Shown one piece after another: positions 34,189 through 44,019 of a DNA stretch of 64,000 nt. The stretch spans positions 186,001 to 250,000 of the forward strand of contig JBLWGC010000208.1 in NCBI GenBank assembly GCA_048772705.1, written 5' to 3'. Origin of the DNA: Leidyana gryllorum EB-2025a. Its lineage: Eukaryota; Apicomplexa. The translations under genes and the position numbers were made by a program. Numbering within the stretch: the stretch's first letter is position 1; each line of letters opens with the position of its first letter. The notes under the pieces were generated by a model. The model did not search any database. It was not told where the DNA came from and saw nothing but the letters and a program-made list of their open reading frames with translations.

Positions 34189-36060
34189 ATGGCCACGATG
34201 GACTGCCTTCTACCCCAGTTGGAAACCCCAGCGCGACAATACCCTAGAGTGACTGTAGAGACGTACAAACCTTTCGTGGCTGACTATTCGCTGGTCAACA
34301 GTGACGAACACCAATATCACTGTTGTTACATTGATGGTTCAGATTGGCGTCTTCCAGCTCGCTTCAAATATCGTCGATTGTTGGGGAGCGGCGCATATGG
34401 GTGTGTGGCAGAGTTTGTGGACAAAGGGTCGGGGGGCGTGGTTGCGATCAAGCGAGTTGCAGATGTGTTTCGTGACGCGAGCGATTCCCGGCGTATATTG
34501 CGAGAGTTGAAGGTGATGCGTCATCTTCGTCATTCTCAGCATGTGGTGCGTATTATGGATATCTTACCTCCTGAGAGTCCCGAGTTCAGGGATTTGTACA
34601 TAGTAATGGAGTGTGCCGACACTGATCTTCACGGAGTCATCTACAGCAATGTATCTCTGGCCGAGAGTCAATATCTGCATATATTCCGCGACCTGTTATG
34701 TTCATTTGCTGTGATTCACAGGGCCGGATTGATCCACCGAGACGTCAAGCCGTCCAATGTGATGATCAATATGCGTGGAATTAGTGTGAAGGTTGGTGAT
34801 TTTGGACTGGCACGCGACTCGAAAATTAGCGAAATGCCGCGCATGCCGATGATCTTTGGAATTCCCGCTGGTGTACCAACGGCTTCAGTGGGACACAAGT
34901 ATCGCGATGACACCCCAGGTGCCCCTGACACCTTTCACCACGAAGATCCAACTACCCCATCAACTCCCACTCCAGTGCCCCCCTTCCCGGCCCATGGGCG
35001 TCACCTGAAAGATCGGCCATTTGCTCGGGCAAGGCGGTTAGATCAAGATGAATGGCCGTCCTTTGTGGCATCTAACCTTCCTGACCACCGAGATTTGATG
35101 ACTGAATACATTGTCACCCGATGGTACCGCCCGCCTGAGGTTTTGCTGAACTCTGGAGTCTACGGACCGGCCATAGACATCTGGGGTTTGGGGTGTATTT
35201 TCGCTGAAGTGGTGTTGCGTCGCCCTCTATTCGCTGGGAAAGACAATGTTGAACAGATGCGGCTCATCGCGAAAGCACTCGGACTGCCAACTTCGCAAGA
35301 GACGGTGTCTCTGTTTGCCACTCCTGCATGCTACTTGAGCCGTCAAGCCGATCGAGTACGTCGAGTTCTGGCCAGTGCTCATCACCGACGGGGGGACTTG
35401 GAAACTGTGTTGGAGGACCGGTGTCATCCTCTGCTGCTGGACCTGCTGGCACGGATGTTGTGTTACGACCCCGTGGAGCGTATAACAGCGGAGGAGGCTC
35501 TGACTCATCCCTACTTCCATCTGCATCCTCGACGTTATACTCCCGACAGACGTTTCTTGCAGAAGATTACTCCCATAGATTACGACTTTGATGAGGCCCC
35601 ACTGTTCATTCGGGCAATTCGAAAACGACTTTACGAAGAGGTCGTCCGGCATTGGCATCCCGAGATTGTGCAGCGGGATATTCCGAAGCTGCTCCAGATC
35701 GGGTTCGAGGTGGACGACTTGCGGGATAGTTTGGGGCTGCAGACCCCCACGCCGCCACCGCCTCTCCCACTGAAGCCTCAGCCGCAGGCACGGCCAGTGG
35801 CTGTTGCTGAGACGGAGAACGTGACGGTGCGACGACACGTGCGTCACCGGTCATGGCGCACCGAGATGACAACTGCATCTTCACCGGTTTTGGAAGAAGA
35901 AGTGTCCTCAGAGTCACAAATCATTGATATCTCACAGGACGATGAAGGAGAAGAGAATAAGAACGCCAGCAGCAGCAAATCTCGAAGAATCGTTGCCAAG
36001 CGTCTACGTGCGGCTAACTACAGGAACCCCTACATTCAACAAGACAGCTTCGGTGTATAG
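34189..36060 (+). CDS. MAP kinase with TEY loop and a large activation-segment insertion
   Basis: An intronless frame of 623 residues, unlike most neighbours. Kinase motifs: GSGAYGCV (about 66-73), [32 protein letters not shown] (about 182), KVGDFGLAR (about 202-210), [18 protein letters not shown] (TEY about 304-306), [12 protein letters not shown], and [17 protein letters not shown]. The TEY tripeptide, YRPPE and the MAPK C-terminal lobe define an ERK-type MAPK activated by dual phosphorylation. About 100 residues separate DFG from TEY, against about 18 in ERK2; this insertion is rich in Pro and His. A further C-terminal extension of about 110 residues has Pro runs and a basic end ([13 protein letters not shown]). 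It stops 32 bp before the convergent SNU13 stop. Confidence 0.9.
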   Translation: MATMDCLLPQLETPARQYPRVTVETYKPFVADYSLVNSDEHQYHCCYIDGSDWRLPARFKYRRLLGSGAYGCVAEFVDKGSGGVVAIKRVADVFRDASDSRRILRELKVMRHLRHSQHVVRIMDILPPESPEFRDLYIVMECADTDLHGVIYSNVSLAESQYLHIFRDLLCSFAVIHRAGLIHRDVKPSNVMINMRGISVKVGDFGLARDSKISEMPRMPMIFGIPAGVPTASVGHKYRDDTPGAPDTFHHEDPTTPSTPTPVPPFPAHGRHLKDRPFARARRLDQDEWPSFVASNLPDHRDLMTEYIVTRWYRPPEVLLNSGVYGPAIDIWGLGCIFAEVVLRRPLFAGKDNVEQMRLIAKALGLPTSQETVSLFATPACYLSRQADRVRRVLASAHHRRGDLETVLEDRCHPLLLDLLARMLCYDPVERITAEEALTHPYFHLHPRRYTPDRRFLQKITPIDYDFDEAPLFIRAIRKRLYEEVVRHWHPEIVQRDIPKLLQIGFEVDDLRDSLGLQTPTPPPPLPLKPQPQARPVAVAETENVTVRRHVRHRSWRTEMTTASSPVLEEEVSSESQIIDISQDDEGEENKNASSSKSRRIVAKRLRAANYRNPYIQQDSFGV

Positions 36061-36092
36061 AAGCGACCTCTCTCTCTTTCTCTCTTGCGTTC

Positions 36093-36597
36093 TCATAGGG
36101 GCAGCTGTTCGACTGCGTCGCGGAGGGAGTCGATCTCCTTCTGTAGCGGACTGCGCTCTCGACTCAATACAGCCGCGGCTATCACCGGGCGCGAAACTCC
36201 GCAGGCCCGACCCAGATTCAACTTGCTTTTCACGAAAACGTAAGGAACGTTCTGAAGGAGAAGCACCCAGGCAGGAGATGGCCAGAGAAATTCGTTGTCT
36301 CTCAATTCTCACCTTATCTTCGCAAACCAATGGCAAGTGCAACAGAATCTCAATGGGATCGGCATCGGCCGCCAACAAAATCAATTCCGCTTTGCCTTTG
36401 TTCAAAGCTTTCGTCGCTGATAAATAAAAGTAAATCTTACCCTAAGGAGTTGGCCTCAGGATTAGTAAGTTACCTTCATTGGCACCCTTCTTCAATTGGT
36501 TACCGCGTGACGACTGCTGTACCAAATCCAGCAGTCTTTGGTGCAACTCAGGAGTCGCCAACGGGTATGCCTTAGGGTTTACTCCTGCCTCAGCCAT
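36093..36597 (-). CDS. SNU13: SNU13 (15.5K/NHP2L1), box C/D and U4 snRNA-binding protein
   Basis: Three exons on the minus strand, 36597-36474, 36416-36313 and 36251-36093, with introns of 57 and 61 nt, give 128 residues, the exact family length. The sequence is highly conserved: the N-terminal [18 protein letters not shown], then [58 protein letters not shown], and [13 protein letters not shown]. This L7Ae-type protein binds kink-turns in U4 snRNA and in box C/D snoRNAs, nucleating the U4/U6.U5 tri-snRNP and rRNA methylation particles. The family is identified with certainty, which also validates the short introns of this genome. Its stop codon is only 32 bp from that of the convergent MAPK gene. 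Confidence 0.97.
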
Positions 36598-36703
36598 TCT
36601 GCCGCAAATTAGCCAAAAATTTGTTTTTTACCGTACATCACAGCCCACTTTGTTTACGCATGCTGTCCATCGCACACTCCCACTGAGTGGCACGTACCTC
36701 GCA

Positions 36704-38819
36704 ATGTGGCCCAATCTTTGTCAACAGCCCCCGTATAAACCCCGCGGCGGCGTCGGCCTACAGGTCGAACACCGACTAGGCGACTTCCCCGTTACCACCA
36801 GCTCTCACCTCCTCTTTAACTCCACCGGCAAGACTGAACCACTCATCACTCTCGGTCCAGTCATCGGGAAAGTCACCCACAACGAGGCGCGGTGAGCATC
36901 CGAAACCCCCCTCCCCGCACACATAGACCTTCCTCCACCAGTATCCTTATAGAGGTAGATCAGGCATGCAGAGTCAAGTGCCGTCTGCGACCGTTAGACC
37001 CGGTCGGTCAAGAGGATGTCGAAGAGGATATAATCATAGATAAGAAGGGCAGAATGAAATTACAAGGCCGCCATGGCCCCACTAAGACTAGGAACCTTGA
37101 GGCACGATTGCCCTATGCCTTTCAGTTTGAGAATCTGGTCCCTTGTGAGTGGATGCTTTGACTTCCCACCCCCCTGCATCCAGTACCTTCCTCTCTCAGA
37201 CACCAGATATAGTGTGACCTTCAATATCCCCGTGGTCGGACTCACCAACAGTCAGTTCCGCACGATGCCTCCCCCACACCTCAGATTCGAAAGTTGTCCG
37301 CTCAATGTCGGTTTCGTTGGGGCCAATGAGCAGATTTTCGAACCTTATTCAGTCAATATACCTTTCAAAGAACAAGTGAGTGATCGATCGCCCTCGGATA
37401 ACACACGTGCTGCAGCGTCTCTTCGAGACGCTCAATTTGAATCATGAGCGCCATTTGTGGAAAGATTTATACCACAAAGTCGCCAAGGGACATATGTCCT
37501 ATCTGGTGCATTTGGGCGATTCAGTCAGCTCTCTGCTTCGCTGGGCCGTCAAGTTGCCGGACATCGGTGAGCTGAACCCTGAAACCGTGAAGATCCTCAG
37601 TTGTGTGGATAAGCAACCCGGTTTGTTCCCAGCCGACCAACAGACGGCTTTCAGCTTAGCGTGGCAGATAGCTGAATCCTTCACGACTCTCGATGCCCGC
37701 AAATATATAGTTGAGCTTTTTAGACAGCTGTGGCGGAATGCATGGACGGAGCCGTATGCTCGTCATACGTTGGCCAATGTGCCAAATATTGTATGTATGG
37801 TAAGAAGAGTTCTGACCTGCCTGAGCTTACGACATGTGCCCGTCCGATCACTTCAGAATGAGTCAGAAATTGGTCACTTTGTCGCGCACGACACCGATCC
37901 AACGGCCAAATTCGTGGCCGGCTGCGCCTTCGAGGTCTTCAATGAATATGCACGACTCTTGATGGGTCGTTATTACGCCGGTCCACCGCCAATGAGTTGG
38001 ACTGAGCAATGCAAGGACCGAGCTGGCCATATGGTGGCTCTGGGATCCTTGGGCGTGATGAGTCTGGATGTGAAGGTGCTGAAAACGATGTTTCAGCATC
38101 GCGTGACGGTGAAGAATCCTTTGCTTGGAGCAGCTCAAGCGAAAGATCTGAAGAAAGCTTTATCCGACGAGGGGGTTTTCAAAGACATAAGTTTACTGAT
38201 CGTTTGTCTTCAAGAACCAATAGGGCATTCTGGGACTCTTTGGGAGAAGAATGAAGATTGTCAGCATTCGCGGAACGGATTGTTGCAGCGGTTACTGGCA
38301 TGGAGAGACGCAAAGCCTATTGGTTACAGAGAAGTAATTATCGTTTCACCCGCTCGATCTGACGAGGAGAGCGGTTTGGAGGATCTGATTGTCAAATCTT
38401 TCCGGTCCAAACTCTTCAAATACTGCTCAAAGCGACTCGCTCGGAACCCGAATGAGCACAAATTCTCTGACACTTTGTGTCGACCTCGCGCCACCCCCCT
38501 TCCAGACATGGAACCTCCGATTACTGAGGAATCGTGTGCAGCGGGATTATATACCATGAGTCCCATTCGTGTATTACCGCGGAACCGGATTCGTCAATTG
38601 GTGGTTCCGCCTCTGCTGCGTCTTGACGACGAAGGAGTTAATCCGCACAAGAAATATGCCGACGGGGTTCAGGCCATTAGGGACACTGAGGGATTAATAG
38701 TTGTGTCATATGCAGGCCTATCAGGAAACGGTTTCAGCATGGTCACAGGGGACAGCAAATATGTTATGAAGGACGACCTTCTGTTCTCTGGCGTTCGAGA
38801 TGCACGTAAGAAAAGATGA
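36704..38819 (+). CDS. Degenerate PhoD-like metallophosphatase
   Basis: Four exons, 36704-36891, 36942-37144, 37200-37375 and 37416-38819, with introns of 40-55 nt, give 656 residues starting MWPNLCQQPPYKPRGG. The N-terminal beta domain LGPVIGKVTHNEARILIEVD, with ACRVKCRLRPLDP, matches the Fn3-like start of PhoD-like proteins (GPMxGxVT...ARVxxE). The phosphatase region keeps the order of the family: YLVHLGDSVSSL where active members have HLGDQxYxD, then YARHTLANVPNIVCMV where they have LANxPxxxxxDDHD, and late on the strand IVSPARSDEESG. The metal-binding Asp after HLGD and the DDHD are missing, so catalytic activity is unlikely. Compared with active members this looks like a pseudoenzyme. 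The start was chosen as the first Met in a frame that continues through the splice sites. Confidence 0.6.
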
Positions 38820-39385
38820 GCTTCTGGCTTTGAGAAGTTACACACCACAAACACACAGAGCACCCGGCGTATAAGGAGACGCACACGGACCTGGTAACAT
38901 TCTGGACGCGTCATTACTTCCAGGGGAAAGACGGGCGTCTTGTACAACAACGAGCAATTCATAGTGCGGAGTATCGTCAAGTCGAGACCGACTTGGCGTG
39001 CGGAAGAGCAAAAGCTTTTGACGCACGTTGACGGAGCTGTTCATTCCTCATATATAGGAGAGAGGACCTGAGCGTTAGTGGAGTCAGCGGTTGTGGGCGG
39101 AACCCGATTGGCCATTACCTATCACATACACCATTTGCACGCAGTTCACACGCAAAACTCGGATCTCACCACCAGAGCAATTTGAACAATTAAAGCTATG
39201 TAGATGAGCACACATGGCCCTTCACAAATTACGGGCTCCATCATCAATTTCTCCAGTAGTATGGACCCAAGGGTCCCAACACCAACTGTCCGATTCCAGA
39301 AACGCGCCCCGAACGTTGCAATTAGGTCACCTTGATCGGAAAATCACAATGGCAGCTGGTCGGCGCGGTTGGCCGAGGATGAGAC
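38820..39385. other. Intergenic spacer, no gene seen
   Basis: About 570 bp with no supported gene. An open frame from 39214 runs into the next gene in a different phase and is probably chance. The region presumably contains the promoter of the repeat protein that follows. Confidence 0.5.
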
Positions 39386-41596
39386 GTGGAAAAAACGGGT
39401 ATTGTTGTGCATTTTTCGGTCTCGGAGAAGCGTTCAGTTCCGCCAATGAAAATACCATTACCATCCGTGGAGCGCTCGCGACGACCGTTGTGCGTGAGAA
39501 GCCTCTTTTCGGCCTTGTCTATGATGCCGGTGGAAGGGGATGTTGGTCAACAGGATACTGCAAGGCTCAGTGGGGCGACCAATGGTGATCGGTCCCACAT
39601 TCCAAGCGCCAGCGACTTAGGCGCAGAAAGACGACGTCTCTCTAATTTCCCGAATCGACAAGTCCAAGCGTCGCCTCTCGACCCTGAACCACTAATTCGC
39701 CGTCGCAGGTCGCGGCGTGAACGTGATGCTCGTTATAGGCGCGGCCGTTCTCACCCCCAAGGATGGGTGCAACCGGTAGAAGAGGCTATCGAACGCGTCC
39801 GCGCCGCCTTGTCGACGTATCCGGAGGTCGGGCTGCAACACGGCGGGCGGGCCGGCGGCGAAGAAGTATCCCGCCGCCTCGATGCGGCTGAAACGAGTTT
39901 GCACTTTGCCCAAACCTCTGTGCAGAGATACCTGGACGAAGTCGCACGTCAGCCGCGCGAGGAGATTGAGAATTGCAGAGTTTCAACGGACTCCTCGGTC
40001 GAGTTGGAAAGGCCGGTCTCAACTCAACTCAGAGTGCCCTCGGCTTCATTGATGCCATGGCAGATGGAAACACTCGGCGTCACGGTCCAACCGGTGTCTC
40101 GGGTCCAACTGGAAACACTGGAACCAACGGGCATCACGAGTCAGTTGGGTGCGGTCCAAGCGGTGACTCCGGTCCAACTGGAAACACTGGAACCAACGGG
40201 CATCACGGTCCAACCGGTGTCTCCGGTCCAACTGGAAACACTGGAACCAACGGGCATCACGAGTCAGTTGGGTGCGGTCCAACCGGTGTCTCGGGTCCAA
40301 CTGGAAACACTGGAACCAACGGGCATCACGAGTCAGTTGGGTGCGGTCCAAGAGGAAATGGCGGAAAGACTGCGCGTCACGAGTCAGATGTATGCGGTCC
40401 ACATGGAAATGCTGGAAACGCTGGACGCACTGAGCCCCATAACTCCGCTGCTTCTAACAGAACTGGAAAGGCTGGGAGTACTGCGCGAGGATCCCTTTCC
40501 GACAGCCAGAAATCAGACTTGGCGGGGAGGGACAGCAAACCGACACCACCCCAGGACGATGGCACAGGAAGACACAGTTCCGACTAGTTGGGAATGGCTG
40601 CGGGTAATTGATGAGCCACCCCCAAGCTACGACGAAGTGGTCGCACAGGATGCGGATGCCGATGCCGAATGCCCACCTCCCACTTACCAGGATGTGGTAG
40701 ACGCGACGTCGAGGCTGGCAGAAGCGGCCGCGACGGATCTGGCGTGTCTGGAATTGGCTCAAGGTGCTCTGCTGTTGGATGACCGTTCTGTTTTGTACTT
40801 GGACGTAGGAAAAGATCGAGGCATATGTGTTGACAGTAACGAAGTTGTTCAATACGCGATTGACTTCAACGGTGGGGTACTCCGGGTGGGGCCACTGCCT
40901 TGGTCTGGAGAACCGCTATCCGACTACGTCACAAACCCCGAAGAGATGAGCTTACTTCTGGACTTGATACAGCCCGACCTCACTGATGACCTGTCACTAG
41001 TGAGACGTCACGTAGAGACAGGGGAACTATTGTACTGGTCATCTCCCTCCGCACCCGGGCTCGAAGTATCAGAAACTGAAGAGGAGACGGCAGTCTCCGA
41101 TCAGCTTCAGACAGAGAGGCAGCCACATTTGGAATCGGGTTACTTCTACTGGGTTGGTGATGGGACTCTCTACCGCGTGCCTGACAATCTGGTGATGGGT
41201 GATGATGTTTTAGAGCAGGCTGAAAAGATCTCATCTGGAATCGTTGGTAATATTGAAGAGGGATACCTTCACTGGATGGAAGGTGAGGTGGTCAAGCGCT
41301 GCCCCATAGAAGTGGGAAGGGAAGCTGCGAGCCTTACGCCACGGAGACGCGGTGACTCGGGCCAAAGAAGGGAACGTCCTGACTCGGCCCAAAGAAGGGG
41401 ACGTCCCGAGTCGGCAACACCGAGTAGGAGACGCGGTGACTCGACGCAGAGAAGCGGCCGTCCCGAGTCGGCACCACGGAGTAGGAGACGCGGTGACTGG
41501 GGCCAAAGATGGCCGGAGCCAGCCGAGTCAGATAGTAGCGACTGCGCTCACCCATCGTGCGAAAGATGCATAGAGAAATATGGGGATTATGTTTGA
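39386..41596 (+). CDS. Repeat protein with two PPxY motifs and an Arg/Ser-rich tail
   Basis: A single-exon frame of 736 residues; the start could be the Met at 39386 or a later one. An Arg-rich N-terminal third ([19 protein letters not shown]) is followed by a tandem array based on [16 protein letters not shown] (about residues 233-322), a Pro-rich linker, and two closely spaced PPxY motifs, PPPSYDEV and PPPTYQDV (about residues 412-440). A folded-looking segment follows ([52 protein letters not shown]), where the last two look like two copies of one beta-hairpin repeat. The tail repeats RRRGDS and GRPESA. PPxY motifs bind WW domains, for instance of Nedd4-type ubiquitin ligases, so trafficking or ubiquitin control is plausible. 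No family is recognised. Confidence 0.65.
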   Translation: MEKTGIVVHFSVSEKRSVPPMKIPLPSVERSRRPLCVRSLFSALSMMPVEGDVGQQDTARLSGATNGDRSHIPSASDLGAERRRLSNFPNRQVQASPLDPEPLIRRRRSRRERDARYRRGRSHPQGWVQPVEEAIERVRAALSTYPEVGLQHGGRAGGEEVSRRLDAAETSLHFAQTSVQRYLDEVARQPREEIENCRVSTDSSVELERPVSTQLRVPSASLMPWQMETLGVTVQPVSRVQLETLEPTGITSQLGAVQAVTPVQLETLEPTGITVQPVSPVQLETLEPTGITSQLGAVQPVSRVQLETLEPTGITSQLGAVQEEMAERLRVTSQMYAVHMEMLETLDALSPITPLLLTELERLGVLREDPFPTARNQTWRGGTANRHHPRTMAQEDTVPTSWEWLRVIDEPPPSYDEVVAQDADADAECPPPTYQDVVDATSRLAEAAATDLACLELAQGALLLDDRSVLYLDVGKDRGICVDSNEVVQYAIDFNGGVLRVGPLPWSGEPLSDYVTNPEEMSLLLDLIQPDLTDDLSLVRRHVETGELLYWSSPSAPGLEVSETEEETAVSDQLQTERQPHLESGYFYWVGDGTLYRVPDNLVMGDDVLEQAEKISSGIVGNIEEGYLHWMEGEVVKRCPIEVGREAASLTPRRRGDSGQRRERPDSAQRRGRPESATPSRRRGDSTQRSGRPESAPRSRRRGDWGQRWPEPAESDSSDCAHPSCERCIEKYGDYV
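40084..40349 (+). repeat. Coding tandem repeats, 69-bp unit with 54-bp variants
   Basis: Four consecutive units encode [18 protein letters not shown], three of them followed by SQLGA. Unit length is 69 bp, or 54 bp when the last five codons are missing. Both lengths are multiples of three, so other frames stay open as well. Confidence 0.9.
41338..41520 (+). repeat. Arg/Asp/Ser coding repeats
   Basis: Degenerate short units encode [20 protein letters not shown] and GRPESA-like sequence at the C-terminus of the PPxY protein. The unit length is irregular but in frame. Confidence 0.75.
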
Positions 41597-41622
41597 TTAA
41601 AAGTTGTGGTTAGTGATGATGA

Positions 41623-42174
41623 CTAAGAACGCGATGACAGTGTAGAATCAGAGGTATACGAGGACACAGAAGATGTGCTTTCCCGACGACGTCGTCGACT
41701 GCGGCTTTGATGTAAGATCACAGCAGCGCAGCCTCCGGCAATTAATGCAATCAACCCGAGCCCCAGAACGATTTGCATAGAATCCACTTGTGCTGTGAAG
41801 GCTCCCAAAGGATGGCTCATACGGAAAGTTGATTCCATGAGATCCATCTGTTCCATTGGACTGAGACCAGATTTCGGCCTTTTGAGTTTCGTTGTACTCT
41901 GTTTGCTAAAGTCGGCCGCTGTTTGATCTGCGGGTGGCTCCCCTTCGGCTGCCACATTGCAATAACAACAGTGCGACGCCTCGGCTTCTTTCATCTTGGA
42001 CAACAAAGCCAGCCTCCGAGCTTGTGATAATCGAGCTTGCAGCTCACGATGATATTGCTCTTTATTATACGTCGCGTCGTCCCCATTACCTTCTGAACAT
42101 TCAGAATCCACATACGTAGGCGACCGATACCTGATACGATTCTCAGGTGACCCCAGAACTGGCTGCCGAACCAT
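41623..42174 (-). CDS. Tail-anchored membrane protein of unknown function
   Basis: A single exon of 183 residues on the minus strand, starting at the Met of MVRQPVLGSPENRIRY; the frame extends a few codons upstream without a Met. A central amphipathic helix (YHRELQARLSQARRLALLSK) contains a CCYC cluster shortly after (ASHCCYCNVAAEG). Near the C-terminus is one membrane segment (about residues 136-157, MQIVLGLGLIALIAGGCAAV) followed by a basic tail (HQSRSRRRRRES) and a Ser-rich end. A single hydrophobic segment near the C-terminus with basic flanks suggests a tail-anchored or single-pass protein. It is divergent from the first FAD oxidase, with 79 bp between starts. Confidence 0.7.
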   Translation of the reverse strand: MVRQPVLGSPENRIRYRSPTYVDSECSEGNGDDATYNKEQYHRELQARLSQARRLALLSKMKEAEASHCCYCNVAAEGEPPADQTAADFSKQSTTKLKRPKSGLSPMEQMDLMESTFRMSHPLGAFTAQVDSMQIVLGLGLIALIAGGCAAVILHQSRSRRRRRESTSSVSSYTSDSTLSSRS

Positions 42175-42253
42175 TATATCCTTCAAAAAAAAATGCTACT
42201 TGAGGGCGGGGTCATGGCTTCATTACCGGGAGTCCCACTTGGAGACATTCTCG

Positions 42254-43888
42254 ATGCGGTGGACACAGAGTGCTGCTCTTCTTTCATGGACTGCCGTCAT
42301 AACCGCAGCGGGAGCACCAACTGTAGCCAATCTGAATGCTTGGACTCGTTGTATCCAAAGGGTACCTGTACACACTGTTTATCCCAGTGACGCGGCTTGG
42401 GCCAATGCTACTGCAATCAACAACTCGGCGTTCGATACTCACCCAGCAGCCGTAGTATACGCCCGTAGCACTCGTCAGGTGGCCGATACAGTCGCTTGTG
42501 CGGTGGGCAGTGGCTTCCGCGTGACCCCCCGATCAGGTGGCCATAGTTTCATGGGGTACTCCTTGGGGGGCGAGAGTGGGAAGATTCTCATTGATTTGGA
42601 ACATATCAACCACATTATCCCCGATCCCGCCACAATGTCTGTGGTGGTCGGCCCGGGAGCTCGTTTGGGTCCACTCTTCAAACATTTGTATCAGGAGGGC
42701 TACTGGACGGCCATAGGCATGTGTCCAAACGTGGGGGTTGGAGGCTATCTCCTCGGTGGAGGAATCAGCGTCTTCACTCGGTATTGGTGGTCGATCGCGT
42801 CGGACAATATCATTGAGATGACCGTAGTTTTCACCGATGGCACCATTCATCATGTCTCCAGCCAGTCTCACCCAGAACTCTTCTGGGCTCTTAGGGGTGT
42901 TGGTGGCAGCAACATTGCCATTGTCACCAATTTTAGGCTTCGCATGAGACAAAGGCCCCCTCACTTCGTCACAGCCGAGCTCGCTTGGCTCGCAAATCAG
43001 CCCCCTCCCCATTCAACTCCAAACAACGTTCAGCAGGCCCGAGAGCCCCCTCCCACCACCGATCTCGCCGCCTCCTTTTGCACTCTGCTCAATGATAGTC
43101 CGAGGCTGAGTGAGAGAATATCGTTCTTCGTCAGTCTGAACGCTGGTCAGATGAGCGGCCGATTCCTGATCAGCGAGCCGAGAGAGGCTGATCTCGCACA
43201 GTTGGCCGACTTTGTGCACACGATAGGACCGCGTGTCCATGAGGATGTGCGTGCGGCCAGTTTACCAGAAGTCCATCTGGCTATCCACGATGGAATGCGC
43301 TCTGATGTCACTTGGGAGGACTATGACGACCCAAGAGCAAAGTCACTGAGCCTTTCCTTCAGGAAGAAGTCGTACTTCATCAAGGCTGGGACAAAGTTTC
43401 CCACTTCATTCTGCCAGAAACAAGTTGAACTCGTCAACAACAGCAGCAATAAGCTCTTCGTCTTGATGGAACTTATCGGACCCGGGCAGATCAACAAGGC
43501 AGGAATCCATGACACTGCTTTCCCTCATAGGGACGCTGTGATACTTCTCAGCATTGGAGCAATGAATTTCGAGGGTCAAAAATTGACACAAAGTCTAATC
43601 GATCGTATGGTCGAATCGGGTGAACTCTTCGAGCAATACACCGACGCCAGCTATATCAATTACATTGACGACACGCAGAGAGATTGGCCCCACCATTACT
43701 ATGGATCCAACCTCTCTGTCCTCAAAGCCCTGCAGTTAGTCTACGACCCAAAGAGTGTGCTGGATTTCCCCCAGGGACTCACCCGGGTACCTGCTGCCGT
43801 TATATTGCAGCCGAACAACGACCCACGGTCTCAAAAGTGGGTCAAGTCGTCCACCCTGCGTGCGCAATTGCTCGAAAACTCGACGTAG
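42254..43888 (+). CDS. Secreted berberine-bridge-type FAD oxidase, paralogue 1
   Basis: An intronless frame of 544 residues. The start at 42254 gives the signal peptide MRWTQSAALLSWTAVITAAG. It contains the FAD_binding_4 domain with PRSGGHSFMGYSLGG, whose His is the usual 8-alpha-histidyl flavin link, and GMCPNVGVGGYLLGGG, whose Cys is the second, 6-S-cysteinyl link of bicovalent enzymes. HPELFWALRGVGGSN and IAIVTNFRLR follow, and the C-terminal BBE segment reads NYIDDTQRDWPHHYYG with LQLVYDPKSVLDFPQG. Such secreted oxidases act on sugars, oligosaccharides or alkaloids and release hydrogen peroxide. The His of the usual GGHxxGGG is Tyr here. It is first in a tandem set of three on one strand. 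Confidence 0.92.
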   Translation: MRWTQSAALLSWTAVITAAGAPTVANLNAWTRCIQRVPVHTVYPSDAAWANATAINNSAFDTHPAAVVYARSTRQVADTVACAVGSGFRVTPRSGGHSFMGYSLGGESGKILIDLEHINHIIPDPATMSVVVGPGARLGPLFKHLYQEGYWTAIGMCPNVGVGGYLLGGGISVFTRYWWSIASDNIIEMTVVFTDGTIHHVSSQSHPELFWALRGVGGSNIAIVTNFRLRMRQRPPHFVTAELAWLANQPPPHSTPNNVQQAREPPPTTDLAASFCTLLNDSPRLSERISFFVSLNAGQMSGRFLISEPREADLAQLADFVHTIGPRVHEDVRAASLPEVHLAIHDGMRSDVTWEDYDDPRAKSLSLSFRKKSYFIKAGTKFPTSFCQKQVELVNNSSNKLFVLMELIGPGQINKAGIHDTAFPHRDAVILLSIGAMNFEGQKLTQSLIDRMVESGELFEQYTDASYINYIDDTQRDWPHHYYGSNLSVLKALQLVYDPKSVLDFPQGLTRVPAAVILQPNNDPRSQKWVKSSTLRAQLLENST

Positions 43889-44019
43889 TGCTGATAACAA
43901 CTCTTTTGGTCTCTTAACATTCGCTGCAAACCAACTGCTTGGGACTCACGAAATTGAGAGACCCAAACGGGACCGGTGGAGCACTATTCATTGACTGACG
44001 ACAACATAACGTCGCAATA

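Noticed and set aside
37380-38819. Independent gene starting at 37380
   Set aside because: The PhoD-like landmarks continue across the 40-nt intron from upstream exons, so this is the last exon of one gene.
40600-40710. Idea that the PPxY protein derives from a viral or retroelement Gag
   Set aside because: No capsid, zinc-knuckle, protease or polymerase segment is seen nearby; the motifs are common in cellular proteins.
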